Shown here: piece after piece, positions 35,601-45,152 of the stretch
How the letters are laid out: each line of letters opens with the position of its first letter
How positions within the stretch are numbered: position 1 is the first letter of the stretch
Assembly (NCBI GenBank): GCA_002245855.1
Contig: NOUX01000009.1
Span: 1-64,000, forward strand
Source of the DNA: Sphingobacterium cellulitidis
Lineage (GTDB): Bacteria > Bacteroidota > Bacteroidia > Sphingobacteriales > Sphingobacteriaceae
DNA length: 64,000 bases
Direction of reading: 5' to 3'
The notes under the pieces: model-generated
Seen by the model: only the letters and a program-made list of their open reading frames with translations
The model's database searches: none
Told to the model about the DNA's origin: nothing
Position numbers and translations under genes: made by a program

Positions 35601-37007
35601 GTGAGAATTTTATTTTTGATTATTTTGACATCTTTGATGTCGAAAAGTAATATTCTAAAAGCCCAAATCCCAAATTCAATTTCACCTGTTGACAAGCAAT
35701 TTGGCTTATCCAAGTTTTGGAGCGATGTAAATAATAATTTTGTTTATCTATATAAAATAGATCAGGAACAATGGAACCAGGCTTACAAGGAAGCCATTGC
35801 TGCAATTCAAGAGACCAAAAACGATTATGAATATTTTAGGGAATTGCAAAGGTTGTGTGCTCTTTTAAAAGATGGTCACACGCAGGTTTTCCTACCAGAA
35901 GCTTTAGAAAATCAAATCATGATCACGAATTTCGGCGAATATCGAATATTGCTCAGCCATGTTCAAGGAAAGGTTTATGTATCAAATGTGAACAAGAGTA
36001 AATCTCAAATTATTCCAATAGGAAGTGAAGTTATCAAAGTCAATGGGCTGCCTACCAGGGAATATCAACAGCAGTATGTTTTGCCTTTTATTTCTTCTTC
36101 CACTGAAGGGGATTTACTCAATAAAGCTGCTTACAATTTATTATCAGGTTTTGAGGGGGATCAGTATCGCATTGAAATAAAAACCCCAAAAGGAAAGATT
36201 GAGCATATTACTCTCACCCATAGTGAATCCTTGGAGAAAGAATGGAGTTCTATTCCAAAGGGAAATCAAGAGCTTTCGGAATTTAAATGGTTAAAAGACA
36301 AAATTGGATATTTTGCCATTCGAAGTTTCGATGATGTCTCGGTTGTTCAGGATTTCGAAGAAAATCTCCCGGAATTGCAAAAAGCTGAAAGTATTATCAT
36401 TGACCTTAGGGATAATGGAGGTGGAAGCGGAAGAAATGCGTTAAATGTGGCAAAATACTTTGTCGAAGGTGATAGTATTTATGGTGCAAGGAATTATAGT
36501 CGTGAAATTATTCCAACTGAGCGTGCGATTGGCTCTTTTTTAACAGCACAGGATACCATAAATGGTAAAGAGCAATGGGGGCTTTCCAAAGAGGAGGCTA
36601 CGAACTTGTATAAAGCATACTCTGGTACAAAGTTCCATTCTTATGAGTATAAAGCTAGCTACGTCCAAACTAAAGTTAAATTAAAGGTTCCAGTAGTTAT
36701 TCTCACGAATAACAATACTGCTTCTGCAGCAGAAGATTTTTTAATCTACTTATATAATCAAAAAAATATCATCAGAATCGGAGAGTACAGTAATGGAAGC
36801 ACCGGTCAGCCGCTGCAAATTAATTTGCCAGCTAATTCAACAGCTTGGATATGTACTAAGAAAGTAACATTGGCAAATGGTGAAGAATTTGTAGGAATTG
36901 GAATAAAACCTAATGTTCTGGTTGAAAAGGATCTACAGGATGTAATAAATCCGTCTAAATATGATTCCCAGTTAGAAGAAGCAATAAATTATCTGAAAGC
37001 TAATTGA
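35601..37007 (+). CDS. exported S41-family peptidase
   Basis: 468 aa from a GTG codon. The N-terminus (MRILFLIILTSLMSKSNILKAQ) is a signal peptide. A central tail-specific-protease-like region follows: IIIDLRDNGGGSGRNAL (about 265-281) and NNNTASAAEDFLIYL with the nucleophilic Ser375. The tricorn-core/CTP layout without a clear PDZ fits the S41 peptidases of Bacteroidota. It should act in the periplasm. 131 nt upstream of the racemase-like gene on the same strand, separated by a hairpin at 37025. Confidence 0.88.
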   Translation: MRILFLIILTSLMSKSNILKAQIPNSISPVDKQFGLSKFWSDVNNNFVYLYKIDQEQWNQAYKEAIAAIQETKNDYEYFRELQRLCALLKDGHTQVFLPEALENQIMITNFGEYRILLSHVQGKVYVSNVNKSKSQIIPIGSEVIKVNGLPTREYQQQYVLPFISSSTEGDLLNKAAYNLLSGFEGDQYRIEIKTPKGKIEHITLTHSESLEKEWSSIPKGNQELSEFKWLKDKIGYFAIRSFDDVSVVQDFEENLPELQKAESIIIDLRDNGGGSGRNALNVAKYFVEGDSIYGARNYSREIIPTERAIGSFLTAQDTINGKEQWGLSKEEATNLYKAYSGTKFHSYEYKASYVQTKVKLKVPVVILTNNNTASAAEDFLIYLYNQKNIIRIGEYSNGSTGQPLQINLPANSTAWICTKKVTLANGEEFVGIGIKPNVLVEKDLQDVINPSKYDSQLEEAINYLKAN

Positions 37008-37024
37008 TTGGATAAATATTAGTT

Positions 37025-37050
37025 AGAAGTATATCCAGATATACTTCTTT
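37025..37050 (+). terminator. hairpin after the S41 gene
   Basis: AGAAGTATATC-CA-GATATACTTCT, exact 11-bp stem with only a short T tail; probable weak terminator. Confidence 0.5.
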
Positions 37051-37138
37051 AAATTCATGAAAATTTGCACGTTTATGCGTTATTTGTTTTGAAATTAAGA
37101 ATAAACAAATAACTTTACGGTAATCTACCGAATGTCCA

Positions 37139-38671
37139 ATGAAACACCTAACCCTCATGAATAGCTTTGCTATTTTTGCATTATCGCTTGGCAGTACATT
37201 TTGTGTTCAAGCTCAAACCTCATTACAAATTGAAAATGCGATCCTGAAGGATCAAAAAAGTTTTTATTACATCAATTTCAAGGAATACCCCAAATCATTA
37301 AAGAATCTACCTATTGGAGTTTTTGACTCAGGAACAGGAGGTCTAACAGTCTTAGATGCCTTAGTTAATTTTGATGAGCATAATAACCATTCAAAAAGTA
37401 ATGGCAAGGATGGGATTCTAGATTTTAGAAACGAGAATTTTATTTATTTGGCTGATCAGGCAAATATGCCCTATGGAAACTACCATTCAGCAAAAAAAGA
37501 CGATTTATTGATAGAGCATATTATTAAGGATTTTCAGTTTTTATTATCGAATAAATACTATCCGAGCTATGATTCACCAAAGTATAAATCCGATAAAGAG
37601 AAGGTAAAAGCGATTGTGATTGCTTGTAATACGGCCACTGCTTATGGATACAAGGATGCCGAAGCATTTATGAATAAAACAAATTTGAATGTTCCTGTTA
37701 TTGGTGTTATCAATGCGGCTGCTAGAGGTACTTTAGCGTTGTTTGATAAAAATGAATCAGGATCAATTGCTGTGTTTGCAACGGTAGGTACGGTTGCCTC
37801 GGGAGGATATGAGAGAACTTTGCGAGAACAGATTTCACAATTGGGTTTAACAGGAGATATCCAAATATACAATCAAGGTGGTCACGGCGTGGCGGAGGCA
37901 GTTGATGAGGAGCCTGATTTTATCAAGCGGAGTGCACAAGACCCAAGATCAGATTATCGCGGTCCTGCCTTGGATAATAAAGACTTTCAAATAGATCGCA
38001 CCTTATTGGATATCTATAATTTTAACTTTGATAAAAATCAAATGTTATGCGATAGCAAGGATACGGAAGACTGCAGTCTGATGCAGATAAATTCATCGGA
38101 GAATTATATTCGTTATCATTTAGTGAGTCTTTTGGAGCAAATGCGAAAAACTGAAGGAGCAAAACCTTTGAAATCTATGATTCTAGGTTGTACGCATTAT
38201 CCATATCTAGTTAAAGAAATCAATCAAGTACTAGCTGAGTTGAAAGGGTATAAAGGGAATGATGGTGAATTTAAGTACAAGGCATTGATTGATGATGAAG
38301 TGCATATTATAGATCCTTCCGTTTTTGTTGCCAGAGAATTATATGAGGCACTTGAGCAAAAAGATCTATTTAATGGGAAAGGAGATATGTTGAGAAATTC
38401 AGAGTTTTATATTTCCGTTCCAAATCAAGATAATAGTTCTGTTGAATTAGAGGGGCAGGAGGCGAGATTTACTTATAATTATAAGTATGGTCGTAAGGAA
38501 AATGAAATTCAGGAGTATGTTAAGGTTGTTCCGTTTGATAAAGGGAATGTTTCGGAGATGACATTAGATCGATTTAAAGCTGTAATTCCGAATACGTATG
38601 AATTAATGCGAAATTTTTCGAATGGAAATAAAAAGATGAAGAAGCATAAAGATAATATCAGAATAAAATAA
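37139..38671 (+). CDS. exported glutamate-racemase-like protein, enlarged
   Basis: 510 aa, nearly twice MurI. Residues 1-26 form a signal peptide (…ALSLGSTFCVQAQ). The Asp/Glu racemase core is then visible: GVFDSGTGGLTVL (59-71, Asp63/Ser64), YLADQANMPYG (103-113), IACNTATAYG with catalytic Cys163, and GCTHYPYL with catalytic Cys351. Insertions occur at about 79-100 and 255-325, and a tail of about 110 residues follows 400. Both catalytic cysteines and the substrate-binding motifs are intact, so it is likely active, but in the periplasm, where it cannot supply cytosolic D-Glu to MurD. Substrate unknown. Confidence 0.85.
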   Translation: MKHLTLMNSFAIFALSLGSTFCVQAQTSLQIENAILKDQKSFYYINFKEYPKSLKNLPIGVFDSGTGGLTVLDALVNFDEHNNHSKSNGKDGILDFRNENFIYLADQANMPYGNYHSAKKDDLLIEHIIKDFQFLLSNKYYPSYDSPKYKSDKEKVKAIVIACNTATAYGYKDAEAFMNKTNLNVPVIGVINAAARGTLALFDKNESGSIAVFATVGTVASGGYERTLREQISQLGLTGDIQIYNQGGHGVAEAVDEEPDFIKRSAQDPRSDYRGPALDNKDFQIDRTLLDIYNFNFDKNQMLCDSKDTEDCSLMQINSSENYIRYHLVSLLEQMRKTEGAKPLKSMILGCTHYPYLVKEINQVLAELKGYKGNDGEFKYKALIDDEVHIIDPSVFVARELYEALEQKDLFNGKGDMLRNSEFYISVPNQDNSSVELEGQEARFTYNYKYGRKENEIQEYVKVVPFDKGNVSEMTLDRFKAVIPNTYELMRNFSNGNKKMKKHKDNIRIK

Positions 38672-38706
38672 AGCAGTGTCAATAGATTTTGTAAGGTAAT
38701 TATTTT

Positions 38707-38735
38707 ATGACCACACTGATATTCAGTGTGGTCAT
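38707..38735. terminator. bidirectional terminator
   Basis: ATGACCACACTGA and TCAGTGTGGTCAT form a perfect 13-bp stem with a TAT loop between convergent genes. Confidence 0.8.
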
Positions 38736-38740
38736 TTATT

Positions 38741-39169
38741 TTATTTAGCTAATTCATATATTTTATTATCGATTATATAAGTGTAGAACTGGGTAGTCAG
38801 GTTGCCTTTTATTTTATTAGTTTTTTTGTAAATTCTATAATTTATTGCATTTAAATTCCAATTGGAGGAATTCGGTTCATATTTGAAGACAATTTTTTTG
38901 CGGTCACTAAATTTGATAATAATTGAATCATTTGCGGAAGGATCGAAAGTATAATTAAACCTGTTATGGTTGCTAGGAATACTTATACTGTCTTTAATTT
39001 CTACAGTTTCTTTTTCACTATTTCTTCTATAGAAATCAATCGACACATTATTTGGTAATAAGTTTTTATAGATATATATATCCTTAAATAATGGTTCTGG
39101 ATTATGCTTGGAACATGAGAAAAATAGGGATATCAAGGCAACTAATAATGTTTTACATAAGTTGTTCAT
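38741..39169 (-). CDS. small hypothetical lipoprotein
   Basis: 142 aa with signal peptide and lipobox ISLFFSC (lipidated Cys19). The mature part is beta-rich and polar, with no recognised family. It is AT-rich and probably a species- or genus-restricted gene. It stands alone between the racemase-like gene and the helicase. Confidence 0.65.
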   Translation of the reverse strand: MNNLCKTLLVALISLFFSCSKHNPEPLFKDIYIYKNLLPNNVSIDFYRRNSEKETVEIKDSISIPSNHNRFNYTFDPSANDSIIIKFSDRKKIVFKYEPNSSNWNLNAINYRIYKKTNKIKGNLTTQFYTYIIDNKIYELAK

Positions 39170-39484
39170 AACGCAAAAATAATTGGTGTTTCATTGATCC
39201 CAAAATTGTTGGATCTTATTAATTCCAAATTTGTTTTTGAAGCATTCATATATTCAAATAATACGGCTAGTTTATCGGGGTATTGAACATCATAAGATGA
39301 TACCATTAATGCGAAAAGTGATTTTTTTCATAAAATAATTTTAACCATGTAAATATAATACATTATAGTTAAATTATATTATTTTAAATTAAAACAAAGT
39401 AAGATAAATATTTAACAAATAAAAAATGCGAGGTCTTTTGAACTTCGCATTTTTATATCTTACACACTTTAAGAAATATGTGTT
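39170..39484. other. AT-rich intergenic region with one hairpin
   Basis: No coding frame recognised. A terminator-like hairpin is at 39422-39456 (AAAAATGCGA...TCGCATTTTT). Confidence 0.45.
39422..39456. terminator. terminator-like hairpin without an assigned gene
   Basis: AAAAATGCGA and TCGCATTTTT pair over 10 bp with a partly paired loop. It is 29 nt from the helicase terminator and could close a short unannotated transcript. Confidence 0.5.
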
Positions 39485-39520
39485 AAAAAAATAAGCTCCT
39501 AATTAGGAGCTTATTTTTTT
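39485..39520. terminator. terminator of the DEAD-box helicase gene
   Basis: AATAAGCTCCTAATTAGGAGCTTATT, perfect palindrome flanked by A and T runs; five bases from the helicase stop. Confidence 0.88.
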
Positions 39521-39524
39521 ATGC

Positions 39525-41357
39525 TTAAAATCTACTTCTAGATTCTCTGTCTCTACGTTTTCCTGAGAAATCACGGAAACCACCACCAGAACCGCCTCTG
39601 TCGCCACCTCTATCACTTCTGTCTCTACGGCCAGATCCACCACGCGAACCGCCTCTGCTGTCACCACCTCTATCACCTCTGTCTCTGCGGTCACCACCAC
39701 CTCCAGAGCGACGTCTTCCGCCTCTGTCTGAAGAAGGTCTGTCACCAGAAACTTCGATTCTTACATTTCTTCCGTTGAAATCAACGCCTTTAAATCCTTG
39801 GAATACACTATCCACGTCAGCATCTAATACTTCGAAGAAAGTGAATACACCTTTAAGGTCTATTTTACCAACTGATTTTCCGGAGATTTTACCTTTATTA
39901 CAAATAAAAGAAAGCATTTCTCCACGGCTGAACTCATCTACTGATCCAAGGTTGATAAATAATCTAGTATAACCTTTAGATCCAGTACGACGCTCACCTC
40001 TTTCAGAACGTTCACCTCTCGCTTCGCGAGCTTCCATGTTCAAGTCAGGAGCATCTTGATAATAGTTCAAGAATCTGTTAAATTCTAGGGATGCAAATCT
40101 TTTGATTACCTCTTCTTTGGATAGGTCTTGAAGACTTTCCATAATTTGAGGTAAAAAAGCATTGATTTGCTCCTCATGTACTTCTACGTTGTGAACTTTG
40201 TCTACGATAGAGAACAATTGTTTTTCACATACTTCAGTACCTTGAGGCACTTGTTTGCGGATAAACTCTTTTCCGATAATCTTTTCGATATGACGGATTT
40301 TACTCATTTCTTTCACATTGATTAATGAGATAGAAATACCAGTTTTACCGGCACGAGCAGTACGACCAGAACGGTGCGTATAGTTTTCCACTTCATCAGG
40401 CAATGAGTAGTTAATAACGTGAGTTACGTCATTTACGTCAATACCACGTGCAGCAACGTCTGTAGCGATTAGAAGCTGTAAGTTGCGCTCGCGATAACGT
40501 TTCATTACCTTATCACGTTGCTGTTGCGAAAGATCACCATGTAGAGAGTCGGCGTTATAACCGTCTTTGATCAATGCTTCAGCAATTTCTTGGGTTTCAA
40601 TTTTAGTACGACAGAATACAATACCAAAGATATCAGGATAGAAATCGACAATACGTTTAAAAGCAGCGTATTTATCTTTTGCTTTAATCATGAAATATTG
40701 GTGTTCAATATTTTCGTTACCCGTATTTTTAGTACCTACAGTCAGTTCTTGCGGATCAGTCATGTAGTTTTGTGCAATACGGCGCACTTCTTTAGGCATA
40801 GTTGCAGAGAACAACCATGTTTTTTTGTCGTCTGGAGTTTCTGAAAGGATATTGTTGATATCCTCTTGGAATCCCATGTTTAACATTTCGTCAGCTTCGT
40901 CTAGCACTACATAGCGAACATTTGAGAAATCGATGGCATTACGGCCAATGATGTCCAACATTCTACCTGGAGTTGCAACAACGATTTGAACGCCACGACG
41001 AATCTGGCGTAATTGATCACCGATATTGGCACCGCCATAAACGGCAACCACATGTACGTTATCGATGTACTTGGCAAATTTTTCTAGGTCTCTTGCGATT
41101 TGCAAACATAGCTCACGCGTTGGACATAGAACCAATGCTTGAGGTTGTTTTGATGAAAAGTCTAGTTGTTCTAAAAGTGGAAGACCAAATGCCGCTGTCT
41201 TCCCTGTACCTGTTTGGGCTAATCCGACAAAATCGTCGTTACCAGTCAGTAATACAGGAATGGCTTTTTCCTGGATGGGAGAAGGTTTCTCGAAACCTAA
41301 CTCAGTGATGGCATTAACAATCTCATGACGGATTCCCAGTTCTAAAAATGGGTTCAT
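39525..41357 (-). CDS. DEAD-box RNA helicase, DeaD/CsdA-like
   Basis: 610 aa. RecA core with Q motif (ELGFEKPSPIQ), Walker A AQTGTGKT, DEAD box VLDEADEM, SAT (LFSATMP) and HRSGRTARAGKTG. A DbpA-type RNA-binding domain (about 455-530: GYTRLFINLGSVDEFSRGEMLSFI) follows, then a Gly/Arg-rich RGG tail of about 75 residues. Such helicases remodel rRNA during ribosome assembly and cold adaptation. A TACCTTTG -7 element lies 41 nt before the start. The RGG tail is encoded by repetitive DNA. Confidence 0.94.
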   Translation of the reverse strand: MNPFLELGIRHEIVNAITELGFEKPSPIQEKAIPVLLTGNDDFVGLAQTGTGKTAAFGLPLLEQLDFSSKQPQALVLCPTRELCLQIARDLEKFAKYIDNVHVVAVYGGANIGDQLRQIRRGVQIVVATPGRMLDIIGRNAIDFSNVRYVVLDEADEMLNMGFQEDINNILSETPDDKKTWLFSATMPKEVRRIAQNYMTDPQELTVGTKNTGNENIEHQYFMIKAKDKYAAFKRIVDFYPDIFGIVFCRTKIETQEIAEALIKDGYNADSLHGDLSQQQRDKVMKRYRERNLQLLIATDVAARGIDVNDVTHVINYSLPDEVENYTHRSGRTARAGKTGISISLINVKEMSKIRHIEKIIGKEFIRKQVPQGTEVCEKQLFSIVDKVHNVEVHEEQINAFLPQIMESLQDLSKEEVIKRFASLEFNRFLNYYQDAPDLNMEAREARGERSERGERRTGSKGYTRLFINLGSVDEFSRGEMLSFICNKGKISGKSVGKIDLKGVFTFFEVLDADVDSVFQGFKGVDFNGRNVRIEVSGDRPSSDRGGRRRSGGGGDRRDRGDRGGDSRGGSRGGSGRRDRSDRGGDRGGSGGGFRDFSGKRRDRESRSRF

Positions 41358-41397
41358 GAAATAAAATATACAATAGGCACAATTGCCTAAGGCGGTG

Positions 41398-41405
41398 CAA
41401 AGGTA
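41398..41405 (-). promoter_or_regulatory. -7 element TACCTTTG for the helicase gene
   Basis: Exact TAnnTTTG on the minus strand, ending 40 nt before the ATG at 41357. No TTTG at -33. Confidence 0.45.
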
Positions 41406-41822
41406 ACCACAATAATTGATATATCCTAATTTTCAATAGCTTGAGGATTAAAAACTGCGATTTTTATTAAAAATAGTTGAATTGGTGATATTCAGTGAAT
41501 TAAAATAACTTTATTAAAAATTTATTCTTACCTGTTTATATAAGGTATTGGTTTAAAAATCAATACTTTTAAAATAAAATCATTGATATTTTACAAAATG
41601 AAGTGGTGAGGGAAATATTTTTCAATAATAATATTTTGGAGATATTAAAAATAGCCAAAATATATTCTGACAAATAATTTCAATTAAGAATTATTGTAAA
41701 ACAATTGTGGGTTATTGGGGGAAATTTGAACTAATTGGGAGAGTTTGTATTGAATTTATAATGATTCGTTAATTATTTTAATTTTTTTGTAGGTTTGATT
41801 CTTTAATTATTCATCTAAATTT
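41406..41822. other. AT-rich divergent intergenic region
   Basis: Between the divergent helicase and permease genes. Strongly AT-rich, with long A/T tracts; no gene, strong hairpin or known RNA motif seen. Confidence 0.5.
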
Positions 41823-43313
41823 ATGTGGTATAAAAAATCAATTTCAAAATTAGTTTCTGAGGCGGAGCAGAGTGGGGAAGGAACGCTGAAGCGGACCTTA
41901 TCGAGCTCGGGTCTTATTGCCTTAGGGATTGGGGCCATTATTGGGGCTGGATTATTCTCGCTGACGGGGATAGCAGCAGCAGACCATGCTGGGCCAGCAG
42001 TAATGATTTCCTTTATTATTGCGGCTGTAGGATGTGCCTTCGCGGGCTTGTGTTATGCTGAATTTGCTTCGATGATACCGGTTGCAGGAAGTGCCTATAC
42101 GTACTCATATGCAACGATGGGGGAGTTTATGGCCTGGATTATTGGTTGGGATCTTGTCTTGGAATATGCATTGGCGGCAGCGACAGTTGCTGTCAGCTGG
42201 TCTCAATATGTGAATGAGCTGTTCTTGCTCTTGGGAATACATCTTCCTCCAGAAGTTCTTTCAGGACCTTTTGAGGGAGGCGTGATTAACTTACCTGCTA
42301 TCATAATTGTTTGTTTGCTATCCTTATTATTAATGCGAGGTACACAAGAGTCTTCCTTTGTGAATAATATTTTGGTTATCCTGAAGGTAGCCGTAGTAAT
42401 TTTATTTATTGTATTAGGATGGCAGTTTATAGACCCAGCAAATCATACCCCATTAATTCCAGTAAATGAAGGTGAGGAGATGGTTAAAAATGGTCAAATG
42501 GGATTTTGGGAGTTCTGGAATAGTGATTATCGGGGACACTATGGCTGGACCGGGATTCTACAAGCTGCAGGGGTCGTATTCTTTGCATTTATTGGATTTG
42601 ATGCGGTCAGTACAGCAGCTCAGGAAGCCAAAGATCCTAAAAAGGGAATGCCAATAGGGATTATAGGTTCTTTGATAGTCTGTACTATTTTATATGTTTT
42701 GTTTGCTTATGTAATGACAGGATTAGCACCATATACTGTATTTAGTGGGGATGCGAAACCAGTAGCAACAGCATTTGAAAAAACAGGATATCACTTCTTG
42801 AATACAGCGATGATTGTGACTATTATTGCTGGTTATACCTCAGTAATCCTAGTTATGTTATTAGGTCAAAGTAGGGTGTTTTATTCGATGAGTAAAGATG
42901 GATTGTTACCAAAGTTATTCTCTGATTTATCAAAGAGACAAACTCCTTGGAAAACAAACTTGATTTTCATGGTTTTTGTAAGTTTATTCGCGGGATTTGT
43001 TCCAGTATCTGATTTAGGACATATGGTGAGTATAGGAACATTATTTGCCTTCACCCTTGTTTGTATTGGCGTATTGGTATTGCGTAAAACTAATCCTACC
43101 ATTGAAAGACCATTTAAAACACCATTGGTTCCATTAGTTCCAATTTTAGGGATTTTAGTATGTGTCTTGATGATGGCTGGTCTTCCGATAGAAAGTTGGG
43201 AACGATTAGGGATCTGGATGCTAATTGGGGTTGTGCTCTATTTCTTATATGGACATAAACATTCAAAAATCAGAAAAGAGAAAGAAGCAGAAGCTTCAGG
43301 ATCTTCTGAATAA
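41823..43313 (+). CDS. APC-family amino-acid permease
   Basis: 496 aa with twelve or more membrane helices. GIGAIIGAGLFSLTGIAAADHAGPA (helix 1, unwound substrate site GAGLF) and CYAEFASMIPVAGSAYTYSYATMGE are typical of the cationic amino-acid transporter branch (YfnA/CAT-like). FAFIGFDAVSTAAQEAKDPKKGMPIGI is the helix 6 region. It imports amino acids with protons; exact substrate uncertain. Own terminator at 43334. Confidence 0.92.
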   Translation: MWYKKSISKLVSEAEQSGEGTLKRTLSSSGLIALGIGAIIGAGLFSLTGIAAADHAGPAVMISFIIAAVGCAFAGLCYAEFASMIPVAGSAYTYSYATMGEFMAWIIGWDLVLEYALAAATVAVSWSQYVNELFLLLGIHLPPEVLSGPFEGGVINLPAIIIVCLLSLLLMRGTQESSFVNNILVILKVAVVILFIVLGWQFIDPANHTPLIPVNEGEEMVKNGQMGFWEFWNSDYRGHYGWTGILQAAGVVFFAFIGFDAVSTAAQEAKDPKKGMPIGIIGSLIVCTILYVLFAYVMTGLAPYTVFSGDAKPVATAFEKTGYHFLNTAMIVTIIAGYTSVILVMLLGQSRVFYSMSKDGLLPKLFSDLSKRQTPWKTNLIFMVFVSLFAGFVPVSDLGHMVSIGTLFAFTLVCIGVLVLRKTNPTIERPFKTPLVPLVPILGILVCVLMMAGLPIESWERLGIWMLIGVVLYFLYGHKHSKIRKEKEAEASGSSE

Positions 43314-43333
43314 AAAAAGATAATATTTTTTTT

Positions 43334-43372
43334 AAGGGGTAGGGCATTTGCTTTCTACCCCTTTGTTTTTTT
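43334..43372 (+). terminator. terminator after the permease gene
   Basis: AAGGGGTAG and CTACCCCTT, 9-bp stem, followed by GTTTTTTT. Confidence 0.8.
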
Positions 43373-43383
43373 AACTTAAGGGT

Positions 43384-43746
43384 ATGAAACTAACAGCCAT
43401 ACAACCCATATTATATAGCAAGGATATTGAGGAATCAATTATTTTTTACTGCGAGGTATTAGGATTCAGGTTAATTTCTAGTTCAGAGAATTTATCCTGG
43501 GTCAGATTTCAAAAGGATGAAGTACAACTCATGGTATCAAAAGCTCCGGATTCTGTTTCCTTTAGCAAGCCGATTTTTACGGGGAGTTTATATATGGTTT
43601 GTGAGGATGTTTCCGCTATTTGGGAGGCACTAAAAAATACTGTTGAGGTATGTTATGAGCTGGAAGATTTTGAATGGGGGATGCGGGAGTTTGGGATCTA
43701 TGATAACAATGGGTATGTCTTGCAATTTGGCGAGGAAATAAAATAA
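43384..43746 (+). CDS. VOC (glyoxalase/bleomycin-resistance) family protein
   Basis: 120 aa, one vicinal-oxygen-chelate module pair: IQPILYSKDIEESIIFYCEVLGFRLI (N half) and FGIYDNNGYVLQFGEE (C half, with the usual Glu metal ligand position). The expected N-terminal metal His is absent, so a binding or resistance role is as likely as catalysis. Located 70 nt after the permease gene with a terminator between. Confidence 0.8.
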   Translation: MKLTAIQPILYSKDIEESIIFYCEVLGFRLISSSENLSWVRFQKDEVQLMVSKAPDSVSFSKPIFTGSLYMVCEDVSAIWEALKNTVEVCYELEDFEWGMREFGIYDNNGYVLQFGEEIK

Positions 43747-43748
43747 AA

Positions 43749-43776
43749 AAGAAGACCTGCTAGCGCAGGCCTTCTT
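43749..43776. terminator. bidirectional terminator between VOC and OmpA genes
   Basis: AAGAAGACCTGC-TAGC-GCAGGCCTTCTT with one mismatch; A run before and T-rich sequence after. Confidence 0.7.
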
Positions 43777-43814
43777 CATGATTGTATGTTGTTTAGCTTA
43801 TTGCGAATTTATTC

Positions 43815-45131
43815 TTAGAATAAAGTGAACTCAACACGACGATTTAACTGACGTCCTTCTGGAGTACTGTTAGTTGCAATAGGTTGGTTAGGACCATATC
43901 CAGTTGCTTCGATACGTGACGCGTTAGCTCCTTTAGATACTAAGTAAGCTTTTACTGATTCAGCACGTTCTTTAGATAAACGTAAGTTCAATTGTAATGA
44001 ACCAGTGTTATCTGTGTGACCAGCCAATTTCAAACTGAAGTTTTTCTCGATCAATAGAGCAGCCACCCTGTTTAAAGATTCGTAAGATGTAGGACGAATA
44101 GTTGCTTTGCTCAAATCAAACTCAAGGTTTTTAATAGCTTCATCCACTACTTTTCTATCTTCTTCGGTAACAACGATTTTTTCAACTACTTTAGTTTCGT
44201 GTTTAACTTCAGGAAGAGGACATCCAGCACCATCAACTTTAGTTCCAGCTGGAGTGTCAGGACATTTATCAAATTTATTTGCTACCCCATCACCATCGTT
44301 ATCTTCCAAACCAGCATTGATTTCGTCCATATTAGATTGTAATTTTTCATTAGCAGCAACTAAAGCATCGCGTTCAGCTTTTAACTCATCATATTTTGCT
44401 GCCATTGTAGCAACAGGGTTTGAATTACCTAAGTAAGGTTTATTTCCATCACCTAAGGCAATCTCTAAACCAGCATGAGCGTAAGAGAACAGGTCATTTT
44501 TGTACTGACCACCGCGGATACCATCGAAGTTTTGGTTAGCCCAATTCAATTGATATCCTAAATCTACGTTAATACCACGCGCAACAGCGAATTTTAAACC
44601 AGCGTCAACAGGAACAAAAAGTTTTGTTTGAGAATCAGCGGTTGTTGAAGTTTCACCTTCAGTAATAGTTGTTTCAGAATTCAAGGCACCAATACCTACT
44701 GCGAAGTAAGGTTTGATGATGCTGTTAAAGAATCTCCAGTTCGTATTAGCTGCTGTAAACTCACCCGATAAAGCAGCAGACCAAGGAGTTTTAGTTTCGA
44801 ACTCAATTCCTTCATCTTCATTTACACCACCAACTTTACCGCCCATATATTGAGCTTTAAGTCCGAAAGAAGGTGAGATTTGCTTTTTAATGTAAGCGGA
44901 GTAACCAACGTTGTGGTTTAATTTATCGAATCCAGCTCTGTTGAAGCCGAAAATATTGGATTGGTTTAGCACTCCTGCATTTACTCCAACTGACCAAGTT
45001 CTGTATTGCGAAGTTGGACCCAAAATGGTCGTACCTTCAACGGTTGCCGTGTTGGTTTGAGCGAAGGTTGCAGAAGAAATTAAAATAGCTGCGGCAATTG
45101 CGCTGGCTTTTTTAAAGTAGAGTGTTTTCAT
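43815..45131 (-). CDS. OmpA-family outer-membrane protein
   Basis: 438 aa from the ATG at 45131, which begins the signal peptide (MKTLYFKKASAIAAAILISSATFAQ); the open frame continues 24 codons upstream without signal character. An N-terminal barrel (about 40-240), a coiled-coil-like stretch (about 245-275), a thrombospondin type 3 calcium-binding repeat (DNDGDGVANKFDKCPDTPAG) and a C-terminal OmpA peptidoglycan-binding domain (LAGHTDNTGS, RAESVKAYLVSKG) are seen. It links outer membrane and cell wall. An unusual inverted repeat lies in its upstream region (45153-45197). Confidence 0.93.
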   Translation of the reverse strand: MKTLYFKKASAIAAAILISSATFAQTNTATVEGTTILGPTSQYRTWSVGVNAGVLNQSNIFGFNRAGFDKLNHNVGYSAYIKKQISPSFGLKAQYMGGKVGGVNEDEGIEFETKTPWSAALSGEFTAANTNWRFFNSIIKPYFAVGIGALNSETTITEGETSTTADSQTKLFVPVDAGLKFAVARGINVDLGYQLNWANQNFDGIRGGQYKNDLFSYAHAGLEIALGDGNKPYLGNSNPVATMAAKYDELKAERDALVAANEKLQSNMDEINAGLEDNDGDGVANKFDKCPDTPAGTKVDGAGCPLPEVKHETKVVEKIVVTEEDRKVVDEAIKNLEFDLSKATIRPTSYESLNRVAALLIEKNFSLKLAGHTDNTGSLQLNLRLSKERAESVKAYLVSKGANASRIEATGYGPNQPIATNSTPEGRQLNRRVEFTLF

Positions 45132-45152
45132 AATGTTATATGCTTTTATGTC

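Noticed and set aside
39503..39745. 80-codon acidic frame at the 3' end of the helicase gene
   Set aside because: It is the alternate reading frame of the Gly/Arg-rich tail codons.
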